DNA of 64,000 bases from Arthrobacter sp. MMS18-M83 (GTDB lineage: Bacteria; Actinomycetota; Actinomycetes; Actinomycetales; Micrococcaceae). Position 1 is the stretch's first letter. Every line of letters begins with the position of its first letter. Shown in pieces: positions 25,259 to 33,115 of this stretch. The position numbers and the translations under genes are program-made. Under the pieces are notes generated by a model, which worked only from the letters and a program-made list of their open reading frames with translations, ran no database searches and was not told where the DNA came from. Location: the NCBI RefSeq assembly GCF_026683955.1, contig NZ_CP113343.1, positions 1,178,001 through 1,242,000 on the forward strand, read 5' to 3'.

Positions 25259-26344
25259 ATGAAACACCTGTTCACAGCACTCATCGCCGTGGCGCTACTG
25301 GCCTTCGGCGGGCTGGCCACCATCTCCGCCGTCCAGTCGTCACACAAATCCTCCTACCAGGCAGACGACCGGGATTCGAGCACGCCTACAAGCCCCTCGC
25401 TTTCCGCTTCCTCCGCCCCCCAGCGCATTTCGACGCCGACACCGACGCCGACGCCGAGCAATGTTCCGGCCGAGACGTCGGCCGCCACTCCCGCCCCTGC
25501 CGCCGCGGCGGCGCCGGCTCCCGCAGCAACAGCCGCTAGTGCACCCGTTGCCGCGCCTGCTCCTTTGGCTGCCACGGGCGGGAACTACCCCCTGCACACC
25601 AATATCGTGAGCACCAGCTTCTGGGTCGGCGAAATCTTCAATGCCAGCCTCTCGGACGGCTCACAAGTCTGCTCCACTTTCAATGGCCAGTGGGCACTCC
25701 AGCACACCGGCGTTAACCTCGGGACCACCCCTGCAAGCGCCAGCGGCTGCCCGGGCAGCCCCTACGGCGGTTGCGATGGTGTCACTTCCGGCACCGGCAC
25801 GAGCTTCCAGTGCGTCACGGAAAAGCGCGTGGCCAGTAATGGATACTTCCCGCTGCACCAGCCCAAGCCTTTGCAGAACCCGTTCTACCTGGATCTGCCC
25901 TACGACGACGTCAATGACAGCGTCGCTTTCGCTGAGCGTTGCAACGTCATTCCGTGGGCGGCAGCAGACAACGCCGCAACGGGCGTCAACCACTGCGCGG
26001 ACTCGAGCTACAGCTACATGAAGAACGCATGGGTTCAGATCACCGGCCCCAATGGCGGCGTTTGCTACGGGCAAGTTGAGGATGCGGGACCTTCCAGCGG
26101 TTCCCTCTACCACGACTCCGCCTACGTGTTCGGGGCAAACAACGCCCGTCCCGCCAACAAGCAGTTCTCCGGCGACCCGAGCCAAGGCGCAGGCATGGAC
26201 GTGTCCCCTGCCCTGAACGGCTGCCTGGGCTTCGCTGAGTTGAACGGCGACAATGACCACGTATCGTGGCGCTTCGTGGATCGCGCCAGCGTGCCCGCCG
26301 GACCGTGGCTCACCGTTGTCACCACCGCGGGAGTCACCAACTAA
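25259..26344 (+). CDS. Secreted protein with probable double-psi beta-barrel C-terminus (copy A)
   Basis: A 361-residue exported protein. The signal segment is at residues 1-25. Residues about 35-105 are a Ser/Thr/Pro/Ala-rich linker with TP repeats. The rest is a conserved domain with FWVGEIF, YGGCDG, ENPFYLDLPYDDVND-like LQNPFYLDLPYDDVND, CYGQVEDAGP and, at the end, GMDVSPALNGCLGF with VSWRFV and GPW. The DVSPA...VSWRFV ending resembles the double-psi barrel of expansin and RlpA-like proteins, suggesting polysaccharide binding or loosening; this is inference. A second copy lies at 31188-31958. Eight or more cysteines suggest disulfides. Confidence 0.7.
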   Translation: MKHLFTALIAVALLAFGGLATISAVQSSHKSSYQADDRDSSTPTSPSLSASSAPQRISTPTPTPTPSNVPAETSAATPAPAAAAAPAPAATAASAPVAAPAPLAATGGNYPLHTNIVSTSFWVGEIFNASLSDGSQVCSTFNGQWALQHTGVNLGTTPASASGCPGSPYGGCDGVTSGTGTSFQCVTEKRVASNGYFPLHQPKPLQNPFYLDLPYDDVNDSVAFAERCNVIPWAAADNAATGVNHCADSSYSYMKNAWVQITGPNGGVCYGQVEDAGPSSGSLYHDSAYVFGANNARPANKQFSGDPSQGAGMDVSPALNGCLGFAELNGDNDHVSWRFVDRASVPAGPWLTVVTTAGVTN

Positions 26345-26363
26345 GGAACAACCCGCTTCCACG

Positions 26364-26403
26364 GCCTCTTAGTCAGCGGGCCTCTTGGTCCGCAAAAAGA
26401 GGC
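26364..26403. terminator. Hairpin after secreted protein A
   Basis: GCCTCTT (26364-26370) pairs with AAGAGGC (26397-26403), enclosing a smaller hairpin (GCGG...CCGC). It begins 20 bases after the stop of the plus-strand gene. Confidence 0.55.
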
Positions 26404-26419
26404 TATCCCTGGAACGGGT

Positions 26420-26464
26420 GGACGCCCATGTCCCGGCTGTCATGGCTGCGTGGCATGGGCGTCC
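26420..26464. terminator. Hairpin between convergent genes
   Basis: GGACGCCCATG (26420-26430) and CATGGGCGTCC (26454-26464) are perfect 11-base complements. It lies between the plus-strand secreted-protein gene and the end of the minus-strand glycosyltransferase at 26502, so it could serve both transcripts. Confidence 0.6.
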
Positions 26465-26501
26465 GCGTGTCCAGGACTTGTCACCTCGGCGGTCAGTAGC
26501 C

Positions 26502-27881
26502 CTAGCCGACCCTTGCCACCGGCGATCCGGCCGCCCCCATTTCCTGGGACGGGCGTTGGATCCTTCGAACCGGGCTGACCCAAACTCCCGACGAACGTGA
26601 CGAGTACGCCCTCGGCAATACCTGGAGGCAAATGATTGCATCCAGGATCCGCATCAGGGGAAACAGGGGAGCCATCAGCAAGAGGCGCGGGCTACGCATC
26701 GAGACGGCGGCAAGGATTGTCAGGAAGAAGTCCGGCAGGAAGACTCCGATGAGAACGTCCTGGGGCCGCAGGACACCTGATAGGAAGACGAATATCTCAG
26801 ATCGATCGCCAAAGATCCAGACCTCGACGGCGGCGACGAACGATAGCAGGAAAGCCGGCACCAGCAGCACCAAGAAAAGGGAACTGGCTACGAGCTCAAC
26901 AATGTATAGCCCAAGGACGAACCAGAATCTGCTGAACTTCAGGCCGTGCCGCCTGACCGTCTGCCAGAAGCCGAGGATCCACCGCCTCACCTGCTTGACG
27001 TAGTCCTTAAGATTGTCCGGATCCTGCGTGTACGCGACAGCCGCGGACGGATGGAATGCGATCCGTCCCAGCTTCTTCGCATGGATTTCAAAGGTCATGT
27101 TGAAGTCTTCAATCACCAGTCCCGGCGCCAGGACCTCTATTTTGCTGAGCGCGCTGGTTCTGTACATGCTGGCAAATCCCGGAACGATCGAAACGACATT
27201 GGCGCCCCGTGCTGCTTGGCCGTATTTGAGCAGCAGTTGGACCACGATGTACAAGCGCTCCCGGTAGGCCACCAGGAAGCGGCCAATCGCCGTCGGAGAT
27301 TGCGGACTCATGATTGACTTGGCGCGTCCCGCGACTGCGACCACGGTGGGATCGGAAAACAGCGGCAGCCCCGTTTCGAGATAGTCCGGGGCCGGGCGGG
27401 TGTCCGCGTCCAGAAGCATGACCACCTTGAACCGCTTGCACAGATCGAAATGGGCGATTCCCGCCGCGAGCGCGCCTGCCTTACCCCGGTTCGGTTCAAG
27501 CTCCAGCACTTTTACCCCTGCGGACCGCGCAATGGCTGCGGTGTCGTCAGTGGACATGTCCGAGACGACGTGGATGTTGCGTCGAGGGACCAAAGCGGAC
27601 GCGGCAAGGATTGTCTCTTTGATGACGAGCGCCTCATTATGGGCGGCTACGAGGACTGCGACATTCGAAGGGTAGATTCGGACTCCCTTTGAACGATGAC
27701 GGCCCCGCTGACGCTGAGGGATCGGCGCCTTGCCGCCACGCAGCGAGGCGATCCACCCACGGACCCGGTAGGACAATCCGCGAGCCCGCCACGACTCCTC
27801 ACCTGCGAGACGTACCAGCCCGGCGAGGGACCAGAAAATCGTGCTGACCCCCAGAACCAAAAGGATCGAAAGAACTATCAC
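26502..27881 (-). CDS. Processive family 2 glycosyltransferase (PgaC/IcaA/hyaluronan synthase type)
   Basis: A 459-residue membrane synthase. An N-terminal membrane helix (residues 1-22) is followed by the GT2 domain: VAVLVAAHNEA at about 75, the DxD in MLLDADTRP at about 155, the acceptor motif VIEDFNMTFE at about 255 and QVRRW at about 305, then three or four C-terminal membrane helices. This set is the mark of processive beta-glycan synthases that polymerise and export in one step, such as poly-N-acetylglucosamine synthase. Its ATG overlaps the deacetylase stop (ATGA), the pairing seen in ica/pga loci. The exact sugar is not certain. Confidence 0.85.
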   Translation of the reverse strand: MIVLSILLVLGVSTIFWSLAGLVRLAGEESWRARGLSYRVRGWIASLRGGKAPIPQRQRGRHRSKGVRIYPSNVAVLVAAHNEALVIKETILAASALVPRRNIHVVSDMSTDDTAAIARSAGVKVLELEPNRGKAGALAAGIAHFDLCKRFKVVMLLDADTRPAPDYLETGLPLFSDPTVVAVAGRAKSIMSPQSPTAIGRFLVAYRERLYIVVQLLLKYGQAARGANVVSIVPGFASMYRTSALSKIEVLAPGLVIEDFNMTFEIHAKKLGRIAFHPSAAVAYTQDPDNLKDYVKQVRRWILGFWQTVRRHGLKFSRFWFVLGLYIVELVASSLFLVLLVPAFLLSFVAAVEVWIFGDRSEIFVFLSGVLRPQDVLIGVFLPDFFLTILAAVSMRSPRLLLMAPLFPLMRILDAIICLQVLPRAYSSRSSGVWVSPVRRIQRPSQEMGAAGSPVARVG

Positions 27882-29287
27882 GGCGACGGAGCTCCCACTG
27901 TGTCGTACATTTCGTAATCATCGGTAGCAAGCTGGCCATCGCTGAAGAGGTTCAATCCAAAGCTGAGGGCCTCGGCTCCTGCCGGAACGGGTGGCGTTTC
28001 CCAGATTGCCTGCTCGTAACTGGTGTTGGCCGCAAACCAGGGACTGGCCGTCCAGTACGTCCACGTGCCCAGCTTGTTGCGGTAATACACTTCGAACTGC
28101 GTCTTCGCAGTGGACTGGTACCACGCCCGGAGCGAATAGCTGTGGCCGGTACCCACGCTCGGGGCACATGCCCCGAGATCGAGGACGGGAAGCAATTTGG
28201 CGTCACCAGACGAATATTCGCTCACGTCCAGACGACGGGCCACCGCACCAGTGTGGCCCGGGGTCAATGTGCTGAGTACTGCAGCGTTCTTGCCGTAGGA
28301 CGAAACCTGCCAGCATTGCGGTAGGCCATACTTTCCCGCGATTTCCAGCCCCGGATTCAGGATGGCGTTCTTGCCTGGTGCGGCGGGTGCGGCCACCGGA
28401 CCGTTCACCACTGATTTCGCCACGCCACCGATTACGTCATGTACCGTGCGCACGGCCATGGTCCCTTGTTGGGTCTTGGCCGCCAACCAGGTGGCGAACT
28501 GTTCGAACAGCGCGGGACTGACGGAGCGGGGACTACCGCTGTTGTCAATGTCGTAGAAGGTCAGCTGTAACCAGCCCCCGGCCTTTTCGGCCTGCACTAC
28601 TGTCTCCTCTAGGTCGGCCAACGTCCAGTTGCTGCCGACCTCCGATGTTGCGCGCGTCCGGAAGACGTCGGCGGGGCGGACAGTCTCTGCTGCAGCGCAA
28701 CCCACGCAGTCAACGGGCGTGTTTATCTCGCCGAGACCTCGCGCGCTGTTGTAGCCGCATCCAGCAACGAGCTCCTCCGACTTGGCCGTTGAAGCCGCAA
28801 ACGGATAGGCAAAGGACGTGACCTTAAAGCCCCAATCCGTGAGGTTCACTCGATCGTTGCAAATCTGCCTCGACGCTTCGTCCGGTTCCACCGAAGTCAC
28901 ATCGGCAAGAGTGATTGTGTGGCCACCGATCTCATTTTGATTAGTGGCCAGACTGTGGAGATTCTCGATCGTCATGAAACCGGGTGCGCCCACAAATCCT
29001 GAATCGATGAAGAAAGTGCCCCGGAGGCCGTGGTCCTTGAGGATCCGGGCGGCCTCCATCTGGTTTGCCCGGCCTGAATCAAACGTCAGGCTGACAGAAG
29101 AAAGCGGGGCGGCTGAAGCCGTGGGGTCAGGCTGGGAGGAGTCAACCGGAGTCTGGCTTCCTTTGAGCAGCGACGTTGCGCCCGTCAACAGGAGCAACAC
29201 TGAGACCCACGAGACGGCCCACAGGCCTACCCGTTTCCTGGACGTCCGGACCGGACCGGACGCGAAGTCCTTCCCCCCGGAGCTCAT
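27878..29287 (-). CDS. Exported NodB-type polysaccharide deacetylase lacking two metal ligands
   Basis: A 469-residue protein with a membrane anchor or signal at residues 20-42, a NodB domain (about 62-300) and a C-terminal beta-sandwich (about 310-469). The NodB fold is clear: SLTFD at residue 66, RGTFFIDSGFV at 89, EIGGHT at 119, FAYPFA at about 155. Motif 1, however, reads TFDSG instead of TFDDG, and motif 2 reads HTITL instead of H-x3-H, so the second Asp and second His that bind the metal are replaced (Ser71, Leu127). It may be inactive or bind its glycan without cutting. The partner synthase follows with ATGA overlap. Confidence 0.8.
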   Translation of the reverse strand: MSSGGKDFASGPVRTSRKRVGLWAVSWVSVLLLLTGATSLLKGSQTPVDSSQPDPTASAAPLSSVSLTFDSGRANQMEAARILKDHGLRGTFFIDSGFVGAPGFMTIENLHSLATNQNEIGGHTITLADVTSVEPDEASRQICNDRVNLTDWGFKVTSFAYPFAASTAKSEELVAGCGYNSARGLGEINTPVDCVGCAAAETVRPADVFRTRATSEVGSNWTLADLEETVVQAEKAGGWLQLTFYDIDNSGSPRSVSPALFEQFATWLAAKTQQGTMAVRTVHDVIGGVAKSVVNGPVAAPAAPGKNAILNPGLEIAGKYGLPQCWQVSSYGKNAAVLSTLTPGHTGAVARRLDVSEYSSGDAKLLPVLDLGACAPSVGTGHSYSLRAWYQSTAKTQFEVYYRNKLGTWTYWTASPWFAANTSYEQAIWETPPVPAGAEALSFGLNLFSDGQLATDDYEMYDTVGAPSP

Positions 29288-29553
29288 CGCCGAGCCTCAG
29301 CGAGTAGGTTCCTGAAGGGGCCGGTGGCGACTGGGGGAAGCCTCGGTCTCAAAGGCTTATTCACCACCGGCCCCCGCTCAGGGGCCCTCTCTATGAGGGC
29401 GCGCTGCCAGGAGGCAACGCCATCAATTGGCGATGGATCGTTGGGAGGGAACGCGCTGGAACCCTCGAGGACTGACTCGAATCCGAGGCAATCGCCTTCT
29501 CGGATCAACCCGTTGGGTCCTGATGCCGCTCGGACCAGAGCGTCCTTTTCCAT
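29284..29553 (-). CDS. Possible small upstream gene coupled to the deacetylase
   Basis: An open frame of 89 residues beginning MEKDALVRA. Its stop overlaps the deacetylase ATG in ATGA, and it lies between the shared 12-base motif (29639-29650) and the deacetylase. Another ATG-like start exists at 29589. It has no signal peptide and no known family; it is Pro/Arg-rich near its end. A similar small frame occupies the same place before the dehydrogenase at 34501. It could be a real small protein, a leader peptide, or the deacetylase mRNA leader only. Confidence 0.35.
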   Translation of the reverse strand: MEKDALVRAASGPNGLIREGDCLGFESVLEGSSAFPPNDPSPIDGVASWQRALIERAPERGPVVNKPLRPRLPPVATGPFRNLLAEARR

Positions 29554-29628
29554 TTTGAGACCTGTCTCTCCCCCGTTGCCCTCAACCAACCGACACCATC
29601 AGCCTATGGAGTCGGCAGACGACGGACA

Positions 29629-29650
29629 CGAGTACGCTCTACCCGTCTTT
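29629..29650 (-). promoter_or_regulatory. Shared motif upstream of the deacetylase/synthase operon
   Basis: On the minus strand the 12 bases AAAGACGGGTAG (29650-29639) are followed after 5 bases by ACTCG (29633-29629). Read as ACGGGTA and TACTCGT it is a near-perfect dyad with a 5-base spacer. It lies 352 bases before the deacetylase start and 86 bases before the small upstream frame. It could also serve the plus-strand GH18 gene. Confidence 0.55.
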
Positions 29651-29801
29651 ACACTCAACCTTTGGCTTCTGAACAACGCGACTACTCGTGCGCCACGTAC
29701 CGGATCCGCCGGATCAAACACCAATCCGGAAGCACGGGCGAATCCGATATGTTCGTGGTCAAATGGTGCATCAAAGCAGTTATCAAGGATGGCGGAAGAG
29801 A

Positions 29802-30965
29802 GTGTCCAAGAAACGGGGAGCCGGCGCTTCCGTTGCGGCAGAGGCAGGCAACGCACGGGACGTCCGTGGCTTGTCCGGCCCGCCCCGTGGACGCCGCCGC
29901 CAGCTGTCAAGCCTTGCACGGGTCTGCGTCGCCGCAGGCCTGGTCGTGGCCGGGGTCGGGGGCTTTCTCGCGTGGCGCGTAGCCACGAACGCAAACGGCG
30001 CGTTCCAGCCGCCATGGTTTTCCGGTTACGTCGATGTCACGGTAGTCCCTCAGTACCCCTTCGACGCGCCCCTGGGGGAGGCCACCAAGAATGTCACGCT
30101 GGCGTTTGTGGTGGCAAACGCCGGACAGGACTGCACGCCTAGCTGGGGTAGCACATACAGCCTCGACGCCGCGAAAGCTTCGCTCAAGCTCGAGGAACGC
30201 ATCGCCAAGCTTCGGTCAAACGGTGGCGCGATCGCGGTGTCCTTCGGCGGTTCGGTGAACAGTGAGCTCGCCAACTCCTGCCAGAACGTCGCGGAGCTGG
30301 AAGGGGCCTACCGGACAGTCCTGGAGCGCTATGACCCCGCGACCATCGACTTTGATATCGAAGGCACCAATCTCACCGACAGCGCTGCCTGGCAGCGCCG
30401 CGCCGCAGTTGTCGCCGCATTGCAGAAGGAGCGAAACAACGCGGGACACTCCCTTGCTGTCTGGCTGACACTTCCAGTCACGCCGCAAGGATTGACCGAC
30501 GTCGGAACCTCCGCCGTCGATCAAATGCTATCCGCCGGTGTTCAGCTGGCTGGCGTTAACATCATGACGATGAACTACGGCTCAAGCCGAAGTACGTCGC
30601 AGAGCATGCTTGATGCCGGTACGTCGGCAGCCCAGGCCACCCACGAGCAACTCAGCATCATCTATCAGCGTGCAGGAATGAACCTCGACGGCGAGCAGAT
30701 CTGGAGGAAGATGGGGTTGACCCCGATGATCGGCCGGAACGATCTCCCGGGCGAAGTGTTTGACCTGGATGCGGCGCGCGGGTTGAACTCCTTTGCCCTC
30801 AGCAAGGGAGTGACACGGGTGTCCATGTGGTCCCTGAACCGGGACATGTCCTGCGCGCAGGCCACCTCGGAAGGACCGGCCAGCCACATATGCAGCGGGA
30901 TCAACCAAGGAAGCCAACGCTTCTCCGATGTGCTGGGTGCAGGTTTCCAAGGCAGACTGCCCTGA
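29802..30965 (+). CDS. Membrane-anchored GH18 (chitinase-like) glycoside hydrolase
   Basis: A protein of about 387 residues. The Arg-rich N-terminus is followed by one hydrophobic helix (about residues 38-58), so it is anchored or exported. The GH18 barrel is recognised from AVSFGGSVNSE at about 145 and the catalytic motif TIDFDIEG (Glu187), followed by VNIMTMNYG and a C-terminal VSMWSLNRD strand. The start is uncertain: GTG at 29802 is preferred, with ATG at 29763 and 29688 possible. Divergent from the deacetylase operon. In this setting it may trim a GlcNAc-containing polymer; that is inference. Confidence 0.8.
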   Translation: MSKKRGAGASVAAEAGNARDVRGLSGPPRGRRRQLSSLARVCVAAGLVVAGVGGFLAWRVATNANGAFQPPWFSGYVDVTVVPQYPFDAPLGEATKNVTLAFVVANAGQDCTPSWGSTYSLDAAKASLKLEERIAKLRSNGGAIAVSFGGSVNSELANSCQNVAELEGAYRTVLERYDPATIDFDIEGTNLTDSAAWQRRAAVVAALQKERNNAGHSLAVWLTLPVTPQGLTDVGTSAVDQMLSAGVQLAGVNIMTMNYGSSRSTSQSMLDAGTSAAQATHEQLSIIYQRAGMNLDGEQIWRKMGLTPMIGRNDLPGEVFDLDAARGLNSFALSKGVTRVSMWSLNRDMSCAQATSEGPASHICSGINQGSQRFSDVLGAGFQGRLP

Positions 30966-31171
30966 GCCTGCCGCTCAACACCTGCCGCCCAAACAAAGGT
31001 TCAGACCAGGCCAGGATGTTCCGTTCCGGCCCTGTTTTTGGCTTCGGCCGGGCGGGCAAGGTGCCGGCCGTTACCGCGCCTGAAAAGCCTCTTAAGCCAT
31101 TCCATGGATACCTCCAGTTTTCAAGGGATTGTTAGAGGGATTGCCCGGACCTGATTGTTTCGGACCGCCCG

Positions 31172-31188
31172 GGCCAGGCCGCCTGGCC
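31172..31188 (-). terminator. Hairpin at the end of the dehydrogenase operon
   Basis: GGCCAGG (31172-31178) and CCTGGCC (31182-31188) pair with a 3-base loop, directly at the stop codon of the minus-strand secreted-protein gene. The rest of the 222-base gap to the GH18 gene shows no gene. Confidence 0.5.
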
Positions 31189-31958
31189 TACTTCACTTGG
31201 CTGACCGTGACGATGTCCAGCCACGGCCCCGACGGAACCTGGTCCCGAGGCACGAACTGCCAATCGACTTTGTCCGATTCACCGTCGAGCTCGGAAAAGC
31301 CGAGACACCCATTGAGCGCCGGCGAGACGTCCATGCCGGCCCCGTTGAACTTTGTGTTGACAGGCCGGGCGTCTTTGGAGCCAAAAACGTAGTTCTTGTC
31401 GTGGTATTGGCCGGGGCCGGCGTCTTCGATCTGCCCGTAGCATTCATGGCCGCCCTTGCGGATCCTGACCCACTGGTTCTTCATGTAACTGAAGGAGCGG
31501 TTCTTCTCATTGCCCGCAAAGCCAGGGTCGTTGGCCCATGGAATCACACTGGCTCGTTCGGCAAAAGCTGTGGCATCGTTGACGTCGTCATAGGGAAGAT
31601 CCAGGTAAAACGGGTTCTCCTTCGGAGTCATGTTGGTCGGCGCAAACCCCTTGGCCTGCGTTCTCGCCTCGGTAGTGCAGCCGTTCTTGATGACACCGTC
31701 ACAGCCTCCATAGCTCTGCATCCACTGGGAGTCGTAAGTGGACGTCACCTGGCTGCCATCAGCCGCCTTGGGGTCGAAGATCTCCCCTACCCAAAAGGTT
31801 GTTGCCACGATTCCCGTGTGCCACGGGAATCGCCCGGCGGCCGTGGATAAGGGACTCGGCCCCGGGGCCGGCCCAGTGCACGCTGCAGTCAGCAGGGCCA
31901 GGACCGCAGCCACTCCAGCGAGACCAGGGCGCCCGGGTCCGGATCCTGAGGGATTCAC
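31188..31958 (-). CDS. Lipoprotein with probable double-psi beta-barrel C-terminus (copy B)
   Basis: A 256-residue lipoprotein related to the protein at 25259-26344. Lipobox LTAAC at about residue 23. The conserved domain carries FWVGEIFD, YGGCDG, ENPFYLDLPYDDVND, CYGQIEDAGPG, FNGAGMDVSPALNGCLGF and VDWQFV...GPW. The start is GTG at 31958, because AGGAG lies 6 bases upstream and the signal follows at once; the long frame upstream is not coding. It lacks the Pro/Ala linker of copy A. It is last in the dehydrogenase-epimerase operon, about 120 bases after the epimerase. A cell-surface glycan-binding role is inferred. Confidence 0.75.
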   Translation of the reverse strand: MNPSGSGPGRPGLAGVAAVLALLTAACTGPAPGPSPLSTAAGRFPWHTGIVATTFWVGEIFDPKAADGSQVTSTYDSQWMQSYGGCDGVIKNGCTTEARTQAKGFAPTNMTPKENPFYLDLPYDDVNDATAFAERASVIPWANDPGFAGNEKNRSFSYMKNQWVRIRKGGHECYGQIEDAGPGQYHDKNYVFGSKDARPVNTKFNGAGMDVSPALNGCLGFSELDGESDKVDWQFVPRDQVPSGPWLDIVTVSQVK

Positions 31959-32079
31959 ATCGTGCTCCTGGGAGTGGGTTCGGGAGGTCGTTCGTCTGAC
32001 GCGGGCGGGCGGCCGGTTAGCGGATCCTCCACCTACCCGGCCACCTGTCCATACGATGTAGGCAATCTTGCTCCCTCGC

Positions 32080-33084
32080 TCAAGAGGCCAGGGTGACCTT
32101 CCAACCCGAAGGATCCAGGACTTTCGCCGGCTTGTAGTCGGCGGCGACGTTAAGGATGATTTCATCGAGGGTAGTCTTCGGGTTGAAGCCAACAAGCTCG
32201 CGGGACCTGCTGTTGTCCGGAACGCGCCGGCGCATGTCCTCGTACCCCTCGGAGTAGGCCTCCTCATAGGGAACCAGGGTGATGGGACTTTCGCTCCCCA
32301 GGAGTTCAACGATCCGTTGGGCCAGTGTCAGAATGGAAATCTCGTAGCTCCCACCGAGGTTGAACGCATTCCCATAGGCCAGCGGTTCCTCGGAAATACG
32401 GGCGATGGCAGGAACGATATCACCGACGTAGGAGAAGCACCTCGTCTGCTGGCCGTCTCCGTACACCGTCAGAGGTTCACCGACGAGCGCCTGCCGCACA
32501 AGTCGCGGGACAACCATTCCATACCGGCCTGTCTGGCGAGGTCCTACCGTGTTGAAGAGCCGCACGATAGCAACTGGCAAGCCGAATTGGCGCCAGTATG
32601 CATGCGCAAACGCCTCGTCAATGCCTTTCGCCGCAGCATAAGTCCACCTCGACTTGAGCGCAGATCCAAGGATGCGGTCCGCCTCCTCCGAAAGGCTGTC
32701 CGAAGTGTTCTTGCCGTAGATCTCGCTGGTGGATGCCAGCAGCAGCGAGGCACCCGACTCCAGGACAGAGTCCAGGACCACTTCCGTGCCATGGATATTC
32801 GTGCGGAGGCTCTCTAGAGGGTGGTCCACAATCAGATTCACGCCGACGGCGGCCGCCAGGTGGAAGACCCTGTCGGCACCGGCAACAACTTTGTCCACGG
32901 CGTCCCGGTCGAGAATGGTGCCCTCCACGAAGTGGAAGTTCCTGTGGCCGATCACGCCCTTGAGATTCTCGAGGCGTCCCGTAGACAAGTTGTCCAAGAC
33001 CGCTACTTCGTCGCCGGCCGCCAACAGATACTCAACGAGGTGGCTGCCGATGAATCCGGCACCGCCGGTTATTGCTGTTTTCAT
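32080..33084 (-). CDS. NAD-dependent nucleotide-sugar epimerase/decarboxylase
   Basis: A 334-residue extended SDR enzyme. The NAD loop GGAGFIGSH is at residues 7-15, the catalytic Tyr and Lys are in YAAAKG at about 149-154, with Ser/Thr in STSEIYG at about 118. TVYGDGQQTRCFSYV at about 205 is typical of UDP-glucuronate decarboxylase and UDP-sugar 4-epimerases. It acts in the cytoplasm to make a sugar precursor. The UDP-sugar dehydrogenase lies just upstream, so oxidation followed by epimerisation or decarboxylation is plausible; the product is not fixed by sequence alone. Confidence 0.85.
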   Translation of the reverse strand: MKTAITGGAGFIGSHLVEYLLAAGDEVAVLDNLSTGRLENLKGVIGHRNFHFVEGTILDRDAVDKVVAGADRVFHLAAAVGVNLIVDHPLESLRTNIHGTEVVLDSVLESGASLLLASTSEIYGKNTSDSLSEEADRILGSALKSRWTYAAAKGIDEAFAHAYWRQFGLPVAIVRLFNTVGPRQTGRYGMVVPRLVRQALVGEPLTVYGDGQQTRCFSYVGDIVPAIARISEEPLAYGNAFNLGGSYEISILTLAQRIVELLGSESPITLVPYEEAYSEGYEDMRRRVPDNSRSRELVGFNPKTTLDEIILNVAADYKPAKVLDPSGWKVTLAS

Positions 33085-33115
33085 TTCTCCTGCTTCCGTC
33101 TAAAACCTGGTGGAT

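Noticed and set aside
25420..25560. Tandem CCGACG-type repeats as a possible CRISPR or satellite
   Set aside because: They encode the Thr-Pro and Ala-Pro linker of the secreted protein and are in frame; there are no spacers.
31959..32309. Long N-terminal extension of the lipoprotein at 31188
   Set aside because: It overlaps the epimerase gene in another frame and has no coding character; GTG at 31958 has a good ribosome site and a lipobox follows.
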